From Actinomadura rubteroloni (GTDB lineage: Bacteria; Actinomycetota; Actinomycetes; Streptosporangiales; Streptosporangiaceae), in assembly GCF_002911665.1 (NCBI RefSeq), contig NZ_MTBP01000002.1:558001-622000 (forward strand): 64,000 nucleotides of DNA. Reading direction: 5' to 3'. The notes under the pieces were generated by a model. The model made no database searches and had not been told where the DNA came from. It saw nothing but the letters and a program-made list of their open reading frames with translations. A program made the translations under genes and the position numbers. This document shows positions 49,844 to 58,530 of this stretch, piece after piece. Every line of letters begins with the position of its first letter. Positions within the stretch are counted from its first letter, which is position 1.

Positions 49844-50292
49844 GACGCGCGGGTGTAGCGGACGTCGAAGTCCTTGGTCCAAGACGTGCCGTCGGGCGAG
49901 CCCTCCCAGGCGCCCGAGATCGTGCGGCCGTCCGCGTCGAACACGGCGGAGAAGCGCTGGTTGAAGCCGGCGGCGTCCCGGCTCATGGTCCAGACGCCGT
50001 CGCGCACGTCGAACCGGTAGACGCGGAACACGTCGCGCGCGTCGGCGTAGAGCATCGTGAACGCGTCGGCCGTGTCGTCCAGGCCGATCAGGGACGTCAC
50101 CGGCAGCGGCGAGCGCGCCGCCCAGTCCGGGTCGAACGCCTCGGCTTCCTCGGTGTGCTGGCGCAGGAACGCGCCGTCCTCGGTCCACGCGAAGTGCGTG
50201 CGGGCGACGCCCATCGACCGGCCACCGACGACGGCCTCCATCCGCCACTCGCCCAGCAGAATCTCCAGGCGCCCGAACGCGGGGTGTCCCAT
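49840..50292 (-). CDS. DUF1579-like conserved hypothetical protein
   Basis: 150 residues from ATG 50292, with AAGGAG 5 bp ahead. FGRLEILLGEWRMEAVVGGR opens a beta-rich, lipocalin-like domain; MGVARTHFAWTEDGAFLRQH and FSAVFDADGRTISGAWEGSP are the recurring strands. Cytosolic. Proteins of this kind are widespread in actinobacteria without known function. It is divergent from the STAND ATPase gene and overlaps the MazG-like gene. Confidence 0.75.
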   Translation of the reverse strand: MGHPAFGRLEILLGEWRMEAVVGGRSMGVARTHFAWTEDGAFLRQHTEEAEAFDPDWAARSPLPVTSLIGLDDTADAFTMLYADARDVFRVYRFDVRDGVWTMSRDAAGFNQRFSAVFDADGRTISGAWEGSPDGTSWTKDFDVRYTRAS

Positions 50293-50383
50293 GACGGCTC
50301 CTTTCGTCCGACAAGATCGTGGCACGGCGTCCGGCCCCGGCCAATCGGCCGCCCCGGACGCGCGGTGTTCCTAGGGTCTGGGC

Positions 50384-52765
50384 ATGGAAGGCAACACGTT
50401 CGACGGCGTCGCGATCGGGCCCGTCGTCCAGGCGCGGGACGTCACGCTGCGGCTGCCGCCGACCGTCCCGGCGGGGCTCGGCGGCGTGCGGGCGCGCGGC
50501 GCGGAGTTCGTCGGACGCGCGGCCGTCCTCACCGAGGTGCTGGACCTGATCGACCCCCGGGGCGGCGGCGCGGGCGTCGTGCGCGTGTCCGCGGTCGCCG
50601 GGATGGGCGGGGTCGGCAAGACCGAGCTGGCGGTGCAGGCCGCGCACGCGGCGACCGAGCGCGGCTGGTTCCCCGGCGGCGTCCTGATGATCGACCTGCA
50701 CGGCTACGACCCGCGGCAGCGGCTGGACGAGGCGCGGGCGCTGGCGAGCCTGCTGCGCGCCCTCGGCGTCCCCGACGAGCACATCCCGCCGGGCGACGAC
50801 GACAAGGAGCGGCTGTACCGGACGGTCCTCGGCGCGTACGCCGAGCGCGGCCGGCCCGTCCTCGTCGTCCTGGACAACGCCGCGCCCGCCACGCCGGTCG
50901 ACCGGCTGCTGCCCGGCCGGGGCCCGGTGCTGGTGACGTCCCGGCACGCGCTGGCCGAACTGCCCGGACGGCTGCTGGACCTGGACGTCCTCGGCGACGA
51001 CGACGGCGTCGAACTGCTCCGCCGTCTCGTCGCGCTGCGGCGCGGCCCCGCCGACACGCGCGTCGCCGACCACCCGGACGACGCGCGGCGGATCGCGGGC
51101 CGGTGCGGCGGGCTGCCGCTCGCGCTGGAGATCGTGGCGGCGCTGCTGGCGGCGCGTCCGGCCAAGCCGCTCGCCGAGATGGCCGCGCAGTTGGAGGCCG
51201 AGCACACGCGGCTCAACGAGCTGGAGTACCGGCGGCGGGCCGTGCGCGCGGCGTTCGACCTGTCCTACCGGGCCCTGCCTGACGGTCAGCGGCGCCTGTT
51301 CCGCCTGCTCGCGGTGAACCGGGGGCCGCGCGTGTCCACGGCGGCGGCGGCCGTGCTCGCCGGGACGGACGAGCGCTCCGCCCGCCGCGACCTGGAGGAA
51401 CTCGCCGAGGCGCACCTGATCGAGCCGTGGACGGCGCCCGGCTGGTGGCGGATGCACGACCTCGTCCGGCTCTACGCCGCCGAGACGGCCGGACCGCACC
51501 GCGCCGAGGACGGCGCGGCCGGCGCCTGGGACCGCCTCCTCGACCACTACCTCGCGACCACCGAGAAGGCGCTCGCCCACGTCAACCCGCTCGCCGCCGA
51601 CGACCCGGGCGCGCGGGGCTTCGCGTCCCGGGCGGAGGCGTTCGCGTGGCTGGACGCCGAGCTGCCGAACCTGTCGGCCGCCGCGTTCGCCGCGTCCGCG
51701 CGCAAGCCGTCCTTCACGCTGCTGCTGTCGCTGAACCTGGCCCGCTACCTGGAGCGGCGCAGGCTCCTCGCCGAGTGGGAGACGCTGGCGGTGCTGGCGC
51801 GCGACACGGCCGAGCGGGTCGGCGACCGGCACCACGAGACGGTGGCGGCCAACAGCGTCGGGCTCGTCCTGGACGCGACCGGACGGTCCGGCGAGGCCGT
51901 CGCCGCGTTCCGCCGCTCGGCCGACCTCGCCCGGACGCGCGGCGACGACCTCGGCGTGCGGACGGCGCTCAGCAACCTCGGCGGCGCCCTGCTGCGGCTC
52001 GAACGCGTGGACGAGGCCATCGCCGTGTGCCGCGAGACCGTCCGGCTGTGCCGCGCCGCCGGCGACCGGCAGGGCCACGCGCTCGCGCTCGGCAACCTCG
52101 GGGCCGCGCTGGACCGGACGGGACGGCCGGACGAAGCGGTCGCCGTCCACCGCAAGGCCGCCGCGCTGCACCGGCGGATCGGCGACCGGCACGGCGCGGG
52201 CGCGGCGCTGTCCAACCTCGGCGTCGCGCTCGGCAGGATCGAGCGGCACGCCGAGGCGATCCGCGCGTCCCAAGAGGCGGTCGCGGCGTACCGGGAGACC
52301 GGCGACCGGTACAGCGAGGGCGTCGCGCTGTCCAACCTGGCGCTCGCGCAGCGCGGGCGCGGCGACGAACCGGGCGCCGCGCTCTCCTACGCCGCCGCCG
52401 TCGAGGCCCTGCGCGACTCCGGGGACCGCGCCGCCGAGAGCACCGCCACCTACGAGTGGGGGCGGGCGCTGTTCGCCGCCGGGGCCAAAGACGAGGCGCT
52501 GACCGTCCTGGACCGGGCCGCCGCGCTGCACCGGGACGCCGGCGACCGGCACGGCGAGGCGTCCGCGCTGCACGCCGCCGGCCTGTGCCTGGCCGACGTG
52601 GGACGCCTGCCGGACGCGTGCGCGGCGCTCGCCCGGGCCGTCGACGGGTTCACCGGCCTGGACGACGAACTCCGCGAGCACGCCGCGAAGTCGCTGGACA
52701 TCATCCGGCAGTTGCTCGCGCTGGAGGACGACCCCGGACGTTTGGACGGCGGCGCCGCCGGTTAG
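50384..52765 (+). CDS. STAND (NB-ARC/NLR-like) ATPase with TPR array and RHIM-like N-terminal motif
   Basis: 793 residues. The first ~18 residues, EGNTFDGVAIGPVVQARDV, match the N-x-F-x-G-x3-G-x-V-V-Q-A pattern of RHIM-like amyloid signalling motifs reported on actinobacterial NLRs. P-loop SAVAGMGGVGKTELAVQA (73-80), Walker B VLVVLDNA, VLVTSRHA sensor and GLPLALEI (GxP motif) define the NB-ARC core; WWRMHDLVRLYAAE is the MHD-like switch. From ~450, seven or eight TPRs (e.g. LERVDEAIAVCRETVRLCRA). No transcription-factor domain as in AfsR. Probably a ligand-gated immune-type or regulatory oligomer. Confidence 0.88.
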   Translation: MEGNTFDGVAIGPVVQARDVTLRLPPTVPAGLGGVRARGAEFVGRAAVLTEVLDLIDPRGGGAGVVRVSAVAGMGGVGKTELAVQAAHAATERGWFPGGVLMIDLHGYDPRQRLDEARALASLLRALGVPDEHIPPGDDDKERLYRTVLGAYAERGRPVLVVLDNAAPATPVDRLLPGRGPVLVTSRHALAELPGRLLDLDVLGDDDGVELLRRLVALRRGPADTRVADHPDDARRIAGRCGGLPLALEIVAALLAARPAKPLAEMAAQLEAEHTRLNELEYRRRAVRAAFDLSYRALPDGQRRLFRLLAVNRGPRVSTAAAAVLAGTDERSARRDLEELAEAHLIEPWTAPGWWRMHDLVRLYAAETAGPHRAEDGAAGAWDRLLDHYLATTEKALAHVNPLAADDPGARGFASRAEAFAWLDAELPNLSAAAFAASARKPSFTLLLSLNLARYLERRRLLAEWETLAVLARDTAERVGDRHHETVAANSVGLVLDATGRSGEAVAAFRRSADLARTRGDDLGVRTALSNLGGALLRLERVDEAIAVCRETVRLCRAAGDRQGHALALGNLGAALDRTGRPDEAVAVHRKAAALHRRIGDRHGAGAALSNLGVALGRIERHAEAIRASQEAVAAYRETGDRYSEGVALSNLALAQRGRGDEPGAALSYAAAVEALRDSGDRAAESTATYEWGRALFAAGAKDEALTVLDRAAALHRDAGDRHGEASALHAAGLCLADVGRLPDACAALARAVDGFTGLDDELREHAAKSLDIIRQLLALEDDPGRLDGGAAG

Positions 52766-52774
52766 GCGACGTCC

Positions 52775-53791
52775 GTGAACGACGCGACGCGGGCCGCCGT
52801 GCTCGGCGCGGGGTCGTGGGGGACGGCGTTCTCCCTGCTCCTCGCCGAGGCGGGCTGCGCGGTGACCCTGTGCGGGCGGCGCGCGGAGATCGTCACGGCG
52901 ATCAACGAGCGACGCGAGAACCCCGTGTACCTGCCGGGCGTCGCGCTGCCGGACGGGATCACCGCGACGACCGACCCGGCGCGGGCGCTGGACGGGGCCG
53001 CGCTCGTCGCGCTGGCCGTCCCGGCGCAGACACTGCGCGGCAACCTCGCCGACTGGGCGCCGCTGCTGCCTGCGGACGCCGTGCTGATCAGCCTGATGAA
53101 GGGCATCGAGCGCGGCACCGGACGGCGCATGTCCGAGGTGATCGGCGAGGTGACGGGCGCGCCGCCGGGACGGATCGCCGTCGTGTCCGGCCCGAACCTC
53201 GCCCCCGAGGTCGCGCGCGGGGAGCCGGGCGCGGCCGTCGCGGCGTGCGCGGACGCGGCGACGGCGCGGCGCGTGCAGGAGGCGTGCATGACGACGTCGT
53301 TCCGCGTCTACACGGTCGACGACGTCGTCGGCTGCGAGCTGGGCGGCGCGGTCAAGAACGTCATCGCGCTGTGCGTGGGCGCGACCGTCGGCCTCGGCCT
53401 CGGACACAACACCCAGGCGATGCTGATGACGCGCGGCCTCGCCGAGATGGCGCGGCTCGGCGCGGCGCTCGGGGCGGCCGAGCACACGTTCGCGGGCCTC
53501 GCGGGCCTCGGGGACCTGGTCGCGTCGTGCGTGTCGCCGCTCGGCCGCAACCGCACGTTCGGCGAGAACCTCGGGCGCGGGATGAGCGTGGACGAGGTCG
53601 TCGCGGTGACCCGGCAGACCGCCGAGGGCGTGACGTCGGCGGGCTCGGTCCTGGCGCTGGCGCGCGAGCACGACGTGGAGATGCCGATCACCGAGACGGT
53701 CGCGGCGGTGGTGAACGAGGACCTGGACGTGCGCGAAGCAGCGGCGGCCCTGATGTCCCGCTCCCCCAAACCCGAGCGGTACGGCGTCTGA
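52775..53791 (+). CDS. gpsA: NAD(P)-dependent glycerol-3-phosphate dehydrogenase
   Basis: 338 residues from GTG 52775. AVLGAGSWGTAFSLLLAEAG is the dinucleotide loop, VSGPNLAPEVARGEPGAAV the substrate block, and ELGGAVKNVIALCVGATVGL holds the catalytic Lys. The enzyme makes sn-glycerol-3-phosphate for phospholipids. It follows the STAND ATPase by 9 bp; second gpsA copies are frequent in actinobacteria, so it need not be the sole one. It ends two bases before the convergent glucoamylase. Confidence 0.95.
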   Translation: MNDATRAAVLGAGSWGTAFSLLLAEAGCAVTLCGRRAEIVTAINERRENPVYLPGVALPDGITATTDPARALDGAALVALAVPAQTLRGNLADWAPLLPADAVLISLMKGIERGTGRRMSEVIGEVTGAPPGRIAVVSGPNLAPEVARGEPGAAVAACADAATARRVQEACMTTSFRVYTVDDVVGCELGGAVKNVIALCVGATVGLGLGHNTQAMLMTRGLAEMARLGAALGAAEHTFAGLAGLGDLVASCVSPLGRNRTFGENLGRGMSVDEVVAVTRQTAEGVTSAGSVLALAREHDVEMPITETVAAVVNEDLDVREAAAALMSRSPKPERYGV

Positions 53792-53793
53792 CC

Positions 53794-55623
53794 TCACTCC
53801 GCATCCTTCGCCCAGGTGTGAAGGGCTTCGGCGCCGTCCGTTGCGTCGAGGTTCAGGGCCGCCTCGATCAGCGCCAGGTGCGTGAACGCCTGCGGGTAGT
53901 TGCCGAGCATCGTTCCGTCCCCCGTCATCTCCTCGGCGAACAGCCCGAGCGGACCGCCGCGCGGGCACAGGGCGGCGAAGCGGCGGCGCGCGTCGTCCGT
54001 CCGGCCCGCGAGGACGAGCGCCGACACCATGTCGAACGAGCAGAGCAGGAACGCGCCCTCCGGGCCGTCGAGGCCGTCGCCGGTGGCGCCCGGGTCGTAG
54101 CGGTGGATCAGCCGGCCGCCGCCCGCGAGGGGTTCGCCGAGGCGTTCGTCGATCCGGTCGAGGGTGGCGCGGACGCGCGGGTCGCGGCCGTCGAGGAACC
54201 CCAGCAGCGGCAGCCGCAGCAGGGACGCGTCCAGCTCCGGTTCGCCGTAGACCTGCGTGAACGCGCCGACGCCGGGGTGGTAGCCGTGGGTGAGCAGGCT
54301 CTCGCGGACGGCGTCGCGCTCGCTGCGCCACCGGTCCAGCGGCGGGCGTTCGTCGCCGAGCGCGGCGGCGAGCCGGACGCCCCGGTCCAGGCACACCCAC
54401 GCGTACAGCTTCGAACTCGTCCAGTGCCGGAGCCGGGTCCGCACCTCCCAGATGCCGTGGTCGGGCTCGCGCCACCGGGCGCACGCGGCGTCCACGACGG
54501 CGAACAGCCCGGCGGCCTCGTCCGGGGTGAGGTCCCCGGCAACCTGCTGGTAGACGAGCGCCGCGTCCAGCACCTGCCCGTAGACGTCGAGCTGGACCTG
54601 ATCGAACGCCTCGTTCCCGATCCGCACCGGACGGGACCCGGCGTACCCCTCCAGATGGTCGAGCGTCTCCTCGGCGACGCGCATCCCGCCGTCCAGCGTC
54701 AGCATGGGCCGCAGGTGGCCGTGCTCGGACGACCAGTTGCGCAGCAGGAACCGCAAGTACCGGCCCGCCTCCTCGGGATGGCCGAGCCGCAGGAGGACGA
54801 GCACGACGAGCGCCGCGTCCCGGTGCCAGACGTACCGGTAGTCCCAGTTGCGCTCCCCGCCGGGCCATTCGGGCAGCGACGCGGTGGGCGCCGCGAGCAG
54901 CGCCCCGCTCTCGCTGTCGAGCAGGCCGCGCAGGACGACCGCGCTGCGCCGAACGTGCTCGGCGCCGACGCCGTCGTACCCGGACCGGGACGACCACGCC
55001 TCCCAGGCGCCGAGCGTGGCGTCCAGCAGCGGCCCGGCGGGGGCGCGGGCGAGCGCGGGATCGCCGTAGGCCAGCCGCAGTTCGGCGACGTCGCCCTCGT
55101 CCAGCACGACGTCCAGGCACGGTTCGCCGCGCAGGACCGGCGCGGGGTCACCGCCGAGCACCAGCCCCGACGCGCTCTCGGCCAGCGCGCCGTCCACGGC
55201 GGTCCAGCGCGGCGGCGTGCGCGCGTGGTCGGGCGTCGCGCACACTCGCGCCCGGATCCGCGCCGTGCCCTGCTCGCACGTCACCCGCCGGACGAGCACG
55301 CCGACCGGGACGATGCCGCGACCGTCCCCGGCCTCCGGAGCGCGGACGGCGAGGAAGTCGCGCGCGACGACCGTCCCGGACGGGCCCTCCCACCGGCTCT
55401 CCAGCACCAGCGACGTGCCGACGTACCGCCGCGACGGCTCCCCCGCGCCCTCGACCAGCAGCTCGAACGCCCCGCCGATCCGCCGGTCGAGGATCCGGTT
55501 GAACACCGCCGGGGCGTCGAACCGGGGCGCGCACCACCACTCGACGGCGCCGTCCGGGCCGAGCAGCGCGGCCGTGCGGCAGTCGGACAGGAACGCGTAG
55601 GCGCCGAGGGGCGGGGGGCTCAT
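53794..55623 (-). CDS. Glycoside hydrolase family 15 protein (glucoamylase/trehalase-like)
   Basis: 609 residues from ATG 55623, which overlaps the flavoprotein stop (ATGA). The N-terminal beta-sandwich begins PLGAYAFLSDCRTAALLGPD then VEWWCAPRFDAP, typical of bacterial GH15. The (alpha/alpha)6 catalytic domain contains RNWDYRYVWHRDAALVVLVL and a C-terminal GLFAEEMTGDGTMLGNYPQA carrying the general acid/base glutamates. No signal peptide, so intracellular; in actinobacteria such enzymes often hydrolyse trehalose rather than starch. Confidence 0.92.
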   Translation of the reverse strand: MSPPPLGAYAFLSDCRTAALLGPDGAVEWWCAPRFDAPAVFNRILDRRIGGAFELLVEGAGEPSRRYVGTSLVLESRWEGPSGTVVARDFLAVRAPEAGDGRGIVPVGVLVRRVTCEQGTARIRARVCATPDHARTPPRWTAVDGALAESASGLVLGGDPAPVLRGEPCLDVVLDEGDVAELRLAYGDPALARAPAGPLLDATLGAWEAWSSRSGYDGVGAEHVRRSAVVLRGLLDSESGALLAAPTASLPEWPGGERNWDYRYVWHRDAALVVLVLLRLGHPEEAGRYLRFLLRNWSSEHGHLRPMLTLDGGMRVAEETLDHLEGYAGSRPVRIGNEAFDQVQLDVYGQVLDAALVYQQVAGDLTPDEAAGLFAVVDAACARWREPDHGIWEVRTRLRHWTSSKLYAWVCLDRGVRLAAALGDERPPLDRWRSERDAVRESLLTHGYHPGVGAFTQVYGEPELDASLLRLPLLGFLDGRDPRVRATLDRIDERLGEPLAGGGRLIHRYDPGATGDGLDGPEGAFLLCSFDMVSALVLAGRTDDARRRFAALCPRGGPLGLFAEEMTGDGTMLGNYPQAFTHLALIEAALNLDATDGAEALHTWAKDAE

Positions 55624-56579
55624 GACGCCAGCTCCGGCAGGACCCGCTCCCCGAACGCGTCGATGAACGCGCGCTGATCTCGTCCGACCTGGTGGATCAT
55701 CACCTGGTCGAACCCGTGCGCGGCCTGCGCCGCGAGCCACGCCGCGTGGGCCGCGAGGTCCGCCGAGACGTGCACGTGCGGCCGCAGTTGCTCCGGGTCG
55801 ATGAACTGCGCCGCCTCGGCGAACTGCTCGGGCAGCGGGATGTCCCAGCCGACCGTGCTCCCGAAGATCGCCTCGCGCCACTGGTCGTGCGCGTTGGCGA
55901 GGGCGGCGTCCTCGGCGTCGGCCCAGCTCACGTGCGCCTGGAGGGTCGCGGGGCCGCGCCCGCCCGCGTCCCGGTAGGCGCGCAGCGCGTCGGCGTGGGC
56001 GTCGCCGGGCTGGTTGACGGTGATGAACCCGTCCGCCCAGGACGCCGTCCACGCGGCCGTGCGGGGCGTGACCGCCGCGCCGACCAGGGCGGGCGGCGTC
56101 TCCGGCAGCGTCCACAGGCGCGCCCGGTCCACCCGGACGAGCCCGTGGTGCGAGACGGTCTCGCCGTCGAACAGGGCCCGGACGATCGCGACGCACTCGG
56201 CCAGCCGCCGTTCCCGCACGTCCTTCGCGGGCCACGGGTCCCCGGTGATGTGCTCGTTGAGCGCCTGCCCGGTGCCGAGCGCGACCCACAGCCGTCCCGG
56301 GTACATCTCGGCGAGCGTCGCGGCGGCCTGCGCGAACACGGCCGGGTGGTAGCGCTGGCCGGGGGCGGCGACCACGCCCATCGGGAACCGCGTCAGGGCG
56401 AGCGCCGACCCGAGCCACGCCCAGGCGTGCCCGGAATGTCCCTGCCGGGCGCTCCACGGCGCGAAGTGGTCCGAGCACATCGCGGCCGTGAAGCCCGCCT
56501 GCTCGGCGGCGCGCACGGCGTCGAGCAGCTCCCCCGGGCCGAACTGCTCGTGCGAGGCGTGGAACCCGTAGCCGGTCAC
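55620..56579 (-). CDS. LLM-class flavin-dependent oxidoreductase (TIGR03885-like)
   Basis: 319 residues from GTG 56579. Luciferase-like barrel: YGFHASHEQFGPGELLDAVR, FTAAMCSDHFAPWSARQGHS, GRLWVALGTGQALNEHITG. This matches the non-F420 flavin oxidoreductase group I know as TIGR03885, which repeatedly neighbours GH15 genes. The substrate is unknown; coupling to the glucoamylase suggests a shared, possibly trehalose-related, role. Confidence 0.85.
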   Translation of the reverse strand: MTGYGFHASHEQFGPGELLDAVRAAEQAGFTAAMCSDHFAPWSARQGHSGHAWAWLGSALALTRFPMGVVAAPGQRYHPAVFAQAAATLAEMYPGRLWVALGTGQALNEHITGDPWPAKDVRERRLAECVAIVRALFDGETVSHHGLVRVDRARLWTLPETPPALVGAAVTPRTAAWTASWADGFITVNQPGDAHADALRAYRDAGGRGPATLQAHVSWADAEDAALANAHDQWREAIFGSTVGWDIPLPEQFAEAAQFIDPEQLRPHVHVSADLAAHAAWLAAQAAHGFDQVMIHQVGRDQRAFIDAFGERVLPELAS

Positions 56580-56623
56580 GGCGGCACCCCCGTCGCTCGA
56601 AGTGATCTTTCAGTCACTCCAAG

Positions 56624-57313
56624 CTACCGGCCGCCTCCGACATTCTCGTCGGCCGCCCCGAGGACCCGGTAGCCGACGCCCGGCGTCGTCCTGACCACCG
56701 GGGGCTCGCCGAGCTTGCGGCGCAGGCGGCCGACGGTCACCGTGACCGTGTTGGTGAACGGGTCGGCGTTCTCGTCCCAGACCTGTTCGAGCAGGTCCTC
56801 GGTGCTGAGGAAGGCCGGGCTCGCGCGCAGCAGGGCCTCCAGGACCGCGAACTCCTTGACCGAAAGATCGAGGTGCCGCCCGTCGCGGGTCGCGAGGCGC
56901 CGCAGCGGGTCCAGCTCGATCCCGGCCGCGCGCAGCGTGCGGGACCGCGCGGACGGCTGGCGCCGCGCCAGCGACCGGACGCGCAGCACCAGCTCCGGGA
57001 AGTGGAACGGCTTGGTGAGGTAGTCGTCGGCTCCGAGGCCGAGCCCGCTCACCCGGTCTCCCGGCGACGCCGCCGCCGTCAGCATCAGCACCATGACGCG
57101 CTCATGTCGTTCGGTGATGATCCGGCAGAGGGCGTCGCCGTGGATACCGGGCAGGTCCCGGTCCAGGACGACGACGTCGTAGGCGTTGACGTCCAGTTTC
57201 ACGGCGGCGTCCAACCCGTCGTGCGCGACGTCCACGGCCATGCCCTGGTCGCGCAGGCCCTCGGCCACGACGTCGGCGAGCGTCCGCGCGTCCTCGACCA
57301 CGAGCACCCTCAC
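56624..57313 (-). CDS. OmpR/PhoB-family response regulator
   Basis: 229 residues from GTG 57313, overlapping the kinase stop (GTGA). Receiver: acidic pair in VVEDARTLADVV, phosphoacceptor Asp in DVVVLDRDLPGIHGDALCR and Lys in ADDYLTKPFHFPELVLRV. The C-terminal winged helix (LDLSVKEFAVLEALLRASPA, then NTVTVTVGRLRRKLGEPPVV) is of PhoB type. Divergent from the three-gene ABC exporter it probably controls. Confidence 0.93.
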   Translation of the reverse strand: MRVLVVEDARTLADVVAEGLRDQGMAVDVAHDGLDAAVKLDVNAYDVVVLDRDLPGIHGDALCRIITERHERVMVLMLTAAASPGDRVSGLGLGADDYLTKPFHFPELVLRVRSLARRQPSARSRTLRAAGIELDPLRRLATRDGRHLDLSVKEFAVLEALLRASPAFLSTEDLLEQVWDENADPFTNTVTVTVGRLRRKLGEPPVVRTTPGVGYRVLGAADENVGGGR

Positions 57314-58443
57314 GCCGGCGTCCCGGCGGGCAGCGCGACCTCGGCCCGGAGCCCGCCGCCGGGCCGGGCGCGCAGCTCCAGCGCGCCGCCGTGCGCGGCG
57401 GCGACGGCGCGGACGATCGACAGCCCGAGCCCGCTGCCCGCCCCGATCCGGTCCCCGCCGAGGCGGCGGAAGGGACGGCCCAGCTCGGCGACCCGCGCGG
57501 GGTCCAGCTCCCGTCCGCCAGTCTCCACCACAAGGACGGCCTTCGTTGCGTCGCCGCTCACAGCGACCCGCATCCAACCGCCCGGGTCGTTGTGCCGGAT
57601 GCCGTTGTCGATGAGGTTGTCGGCCATGCGCAGCAGGAGCGTGCGGTTGCCCCGGACGCGCACGTCGTCGCCCGTGGCCTGAACGTCCAACCCTCGTGCC
57701 GCGATTTCGTCCGCGCGGGCATCGAGGGCGCTGGACACGACCCGCCCCAGTACGACGGCCGTCCGTTCCGGCAGGTCGCCGTTCTGCGCGCGGGCCAGCA
57801 TGAGCAGCCCTTCGAGCAGCCGGTCCATCTGGTCGAGTTCGGTGCGCAGCCGGTCGGCGAGGGCGACGGTCTGGGGAACCCGGCCCGGCTTCGCGGCGGC
57901 GACGTCCAGCGAGGCCCGCATCGTCGCCAGCGGGGTCCGCAGCTCGTGGGACGCGTTGGCGACGAACCGGCGCTCGGCCGCGAACGCCCCCTCCAGCCGG
58001 TGCAGCAGCGCGTCGATCGTGTCGGCGAGGCCCTTCACCTCGTCGTCGGGACCGCGCACGGCGAGCCGTTCGTGCAGGTTGTCGGCCGAGATGCGGCGGG
58101 TCGCGGCCGTCATCGCGCGCAGCGGGCGCAGGACGCGGCCCGCGACGAACCGGCCGAGCACGAGCGACGCCAGCGCCATCACGGCCAGCGCGACCACCGA
58201 TCCGACGACGAGCCGCCGGGCGGTGTCGGCCTCCTGCGCGTTGAGCTGGGCCTGCAACGTGGCGATCCGCGCCTGCGCCTCGGCGAGCCGGACGGTCGGC
58301 ACGGACGCTGAACCGTCCGGCGCCGTCCGTACGGCGGCGGATCGGTTCGACGCCACCACGTTCGCTATCAGCAGCAGCACCGCCGCCGAGCCGAGGAACA
58401 CGGCGCTGTAGAGCGCGGTGAAACGCTGCCTGACCGTACGCAT
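57310..58443 (-). CDS. Sensor histidine kinase with HAMP domain
   Basis: 377 residues. TM1 (~8-30), a short extracytoplasmic region of ~60 residues, TM2 (~88-108) then HAMP (LRPLRAMTAATRRISADNLH). H-box RRFVANASHELRTPLATMRA, N-box MADNLIDNGIRHNDPGGWM and the G-box GLGLSIVRAVAAAHGGAL are complete. The minimal sensor loop is typical of kinases that sense cell-envelope antibiotics through an adjacent ABC transporter. Confidence 0.93.
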   Translation of the reverse strand: MRTVRQRFTALYSAVFLGSAAVLLLIANVVASNRSAAVRTAPDGSASVPTVRLAEAQARIATLQAQLNAQEADTARRLVVGSVVALAVMALASLVLGRFVAGRVLRPLRAMTAATRRISADNLHERLAVRGPDDEVKGLADTIDALLHRLEGAFAAERRFVANASHELRTPLATMRASLDVAAAKPGRVPQTVALADRLRTELDQMDRLLEGLLMLARAQNGDLPERTAVVLGRVVSSALDARADEIAARGLDVQATGDDVRVRGNRTLLLRMADNLIDNGIRHNDPGGWMRVAVSGDATKAVLVVETGGRELDPARVAELGRPFRRLGGDRIGAGSGLGLSIVRAVAAAHGGALELRARPGGGLRAEVALPAGTPA

Positions 58444-58530
58444 GCCGTCCAGAATGCACCGATGCGCCTAACAGCGGTGTGACGGCCGTCGTTCGGCCCG
58501 CGTTACGACCACGGCGCGAACCTCTCCGGC

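Noticed and set aside
50384-52765. AfsR/SARP-type transcriptional regulator
   Set aside because: There is no N-terminal OmpR-like DNA-binding or BTAD domain; the protein begins almost directly with the NB-ARC module.
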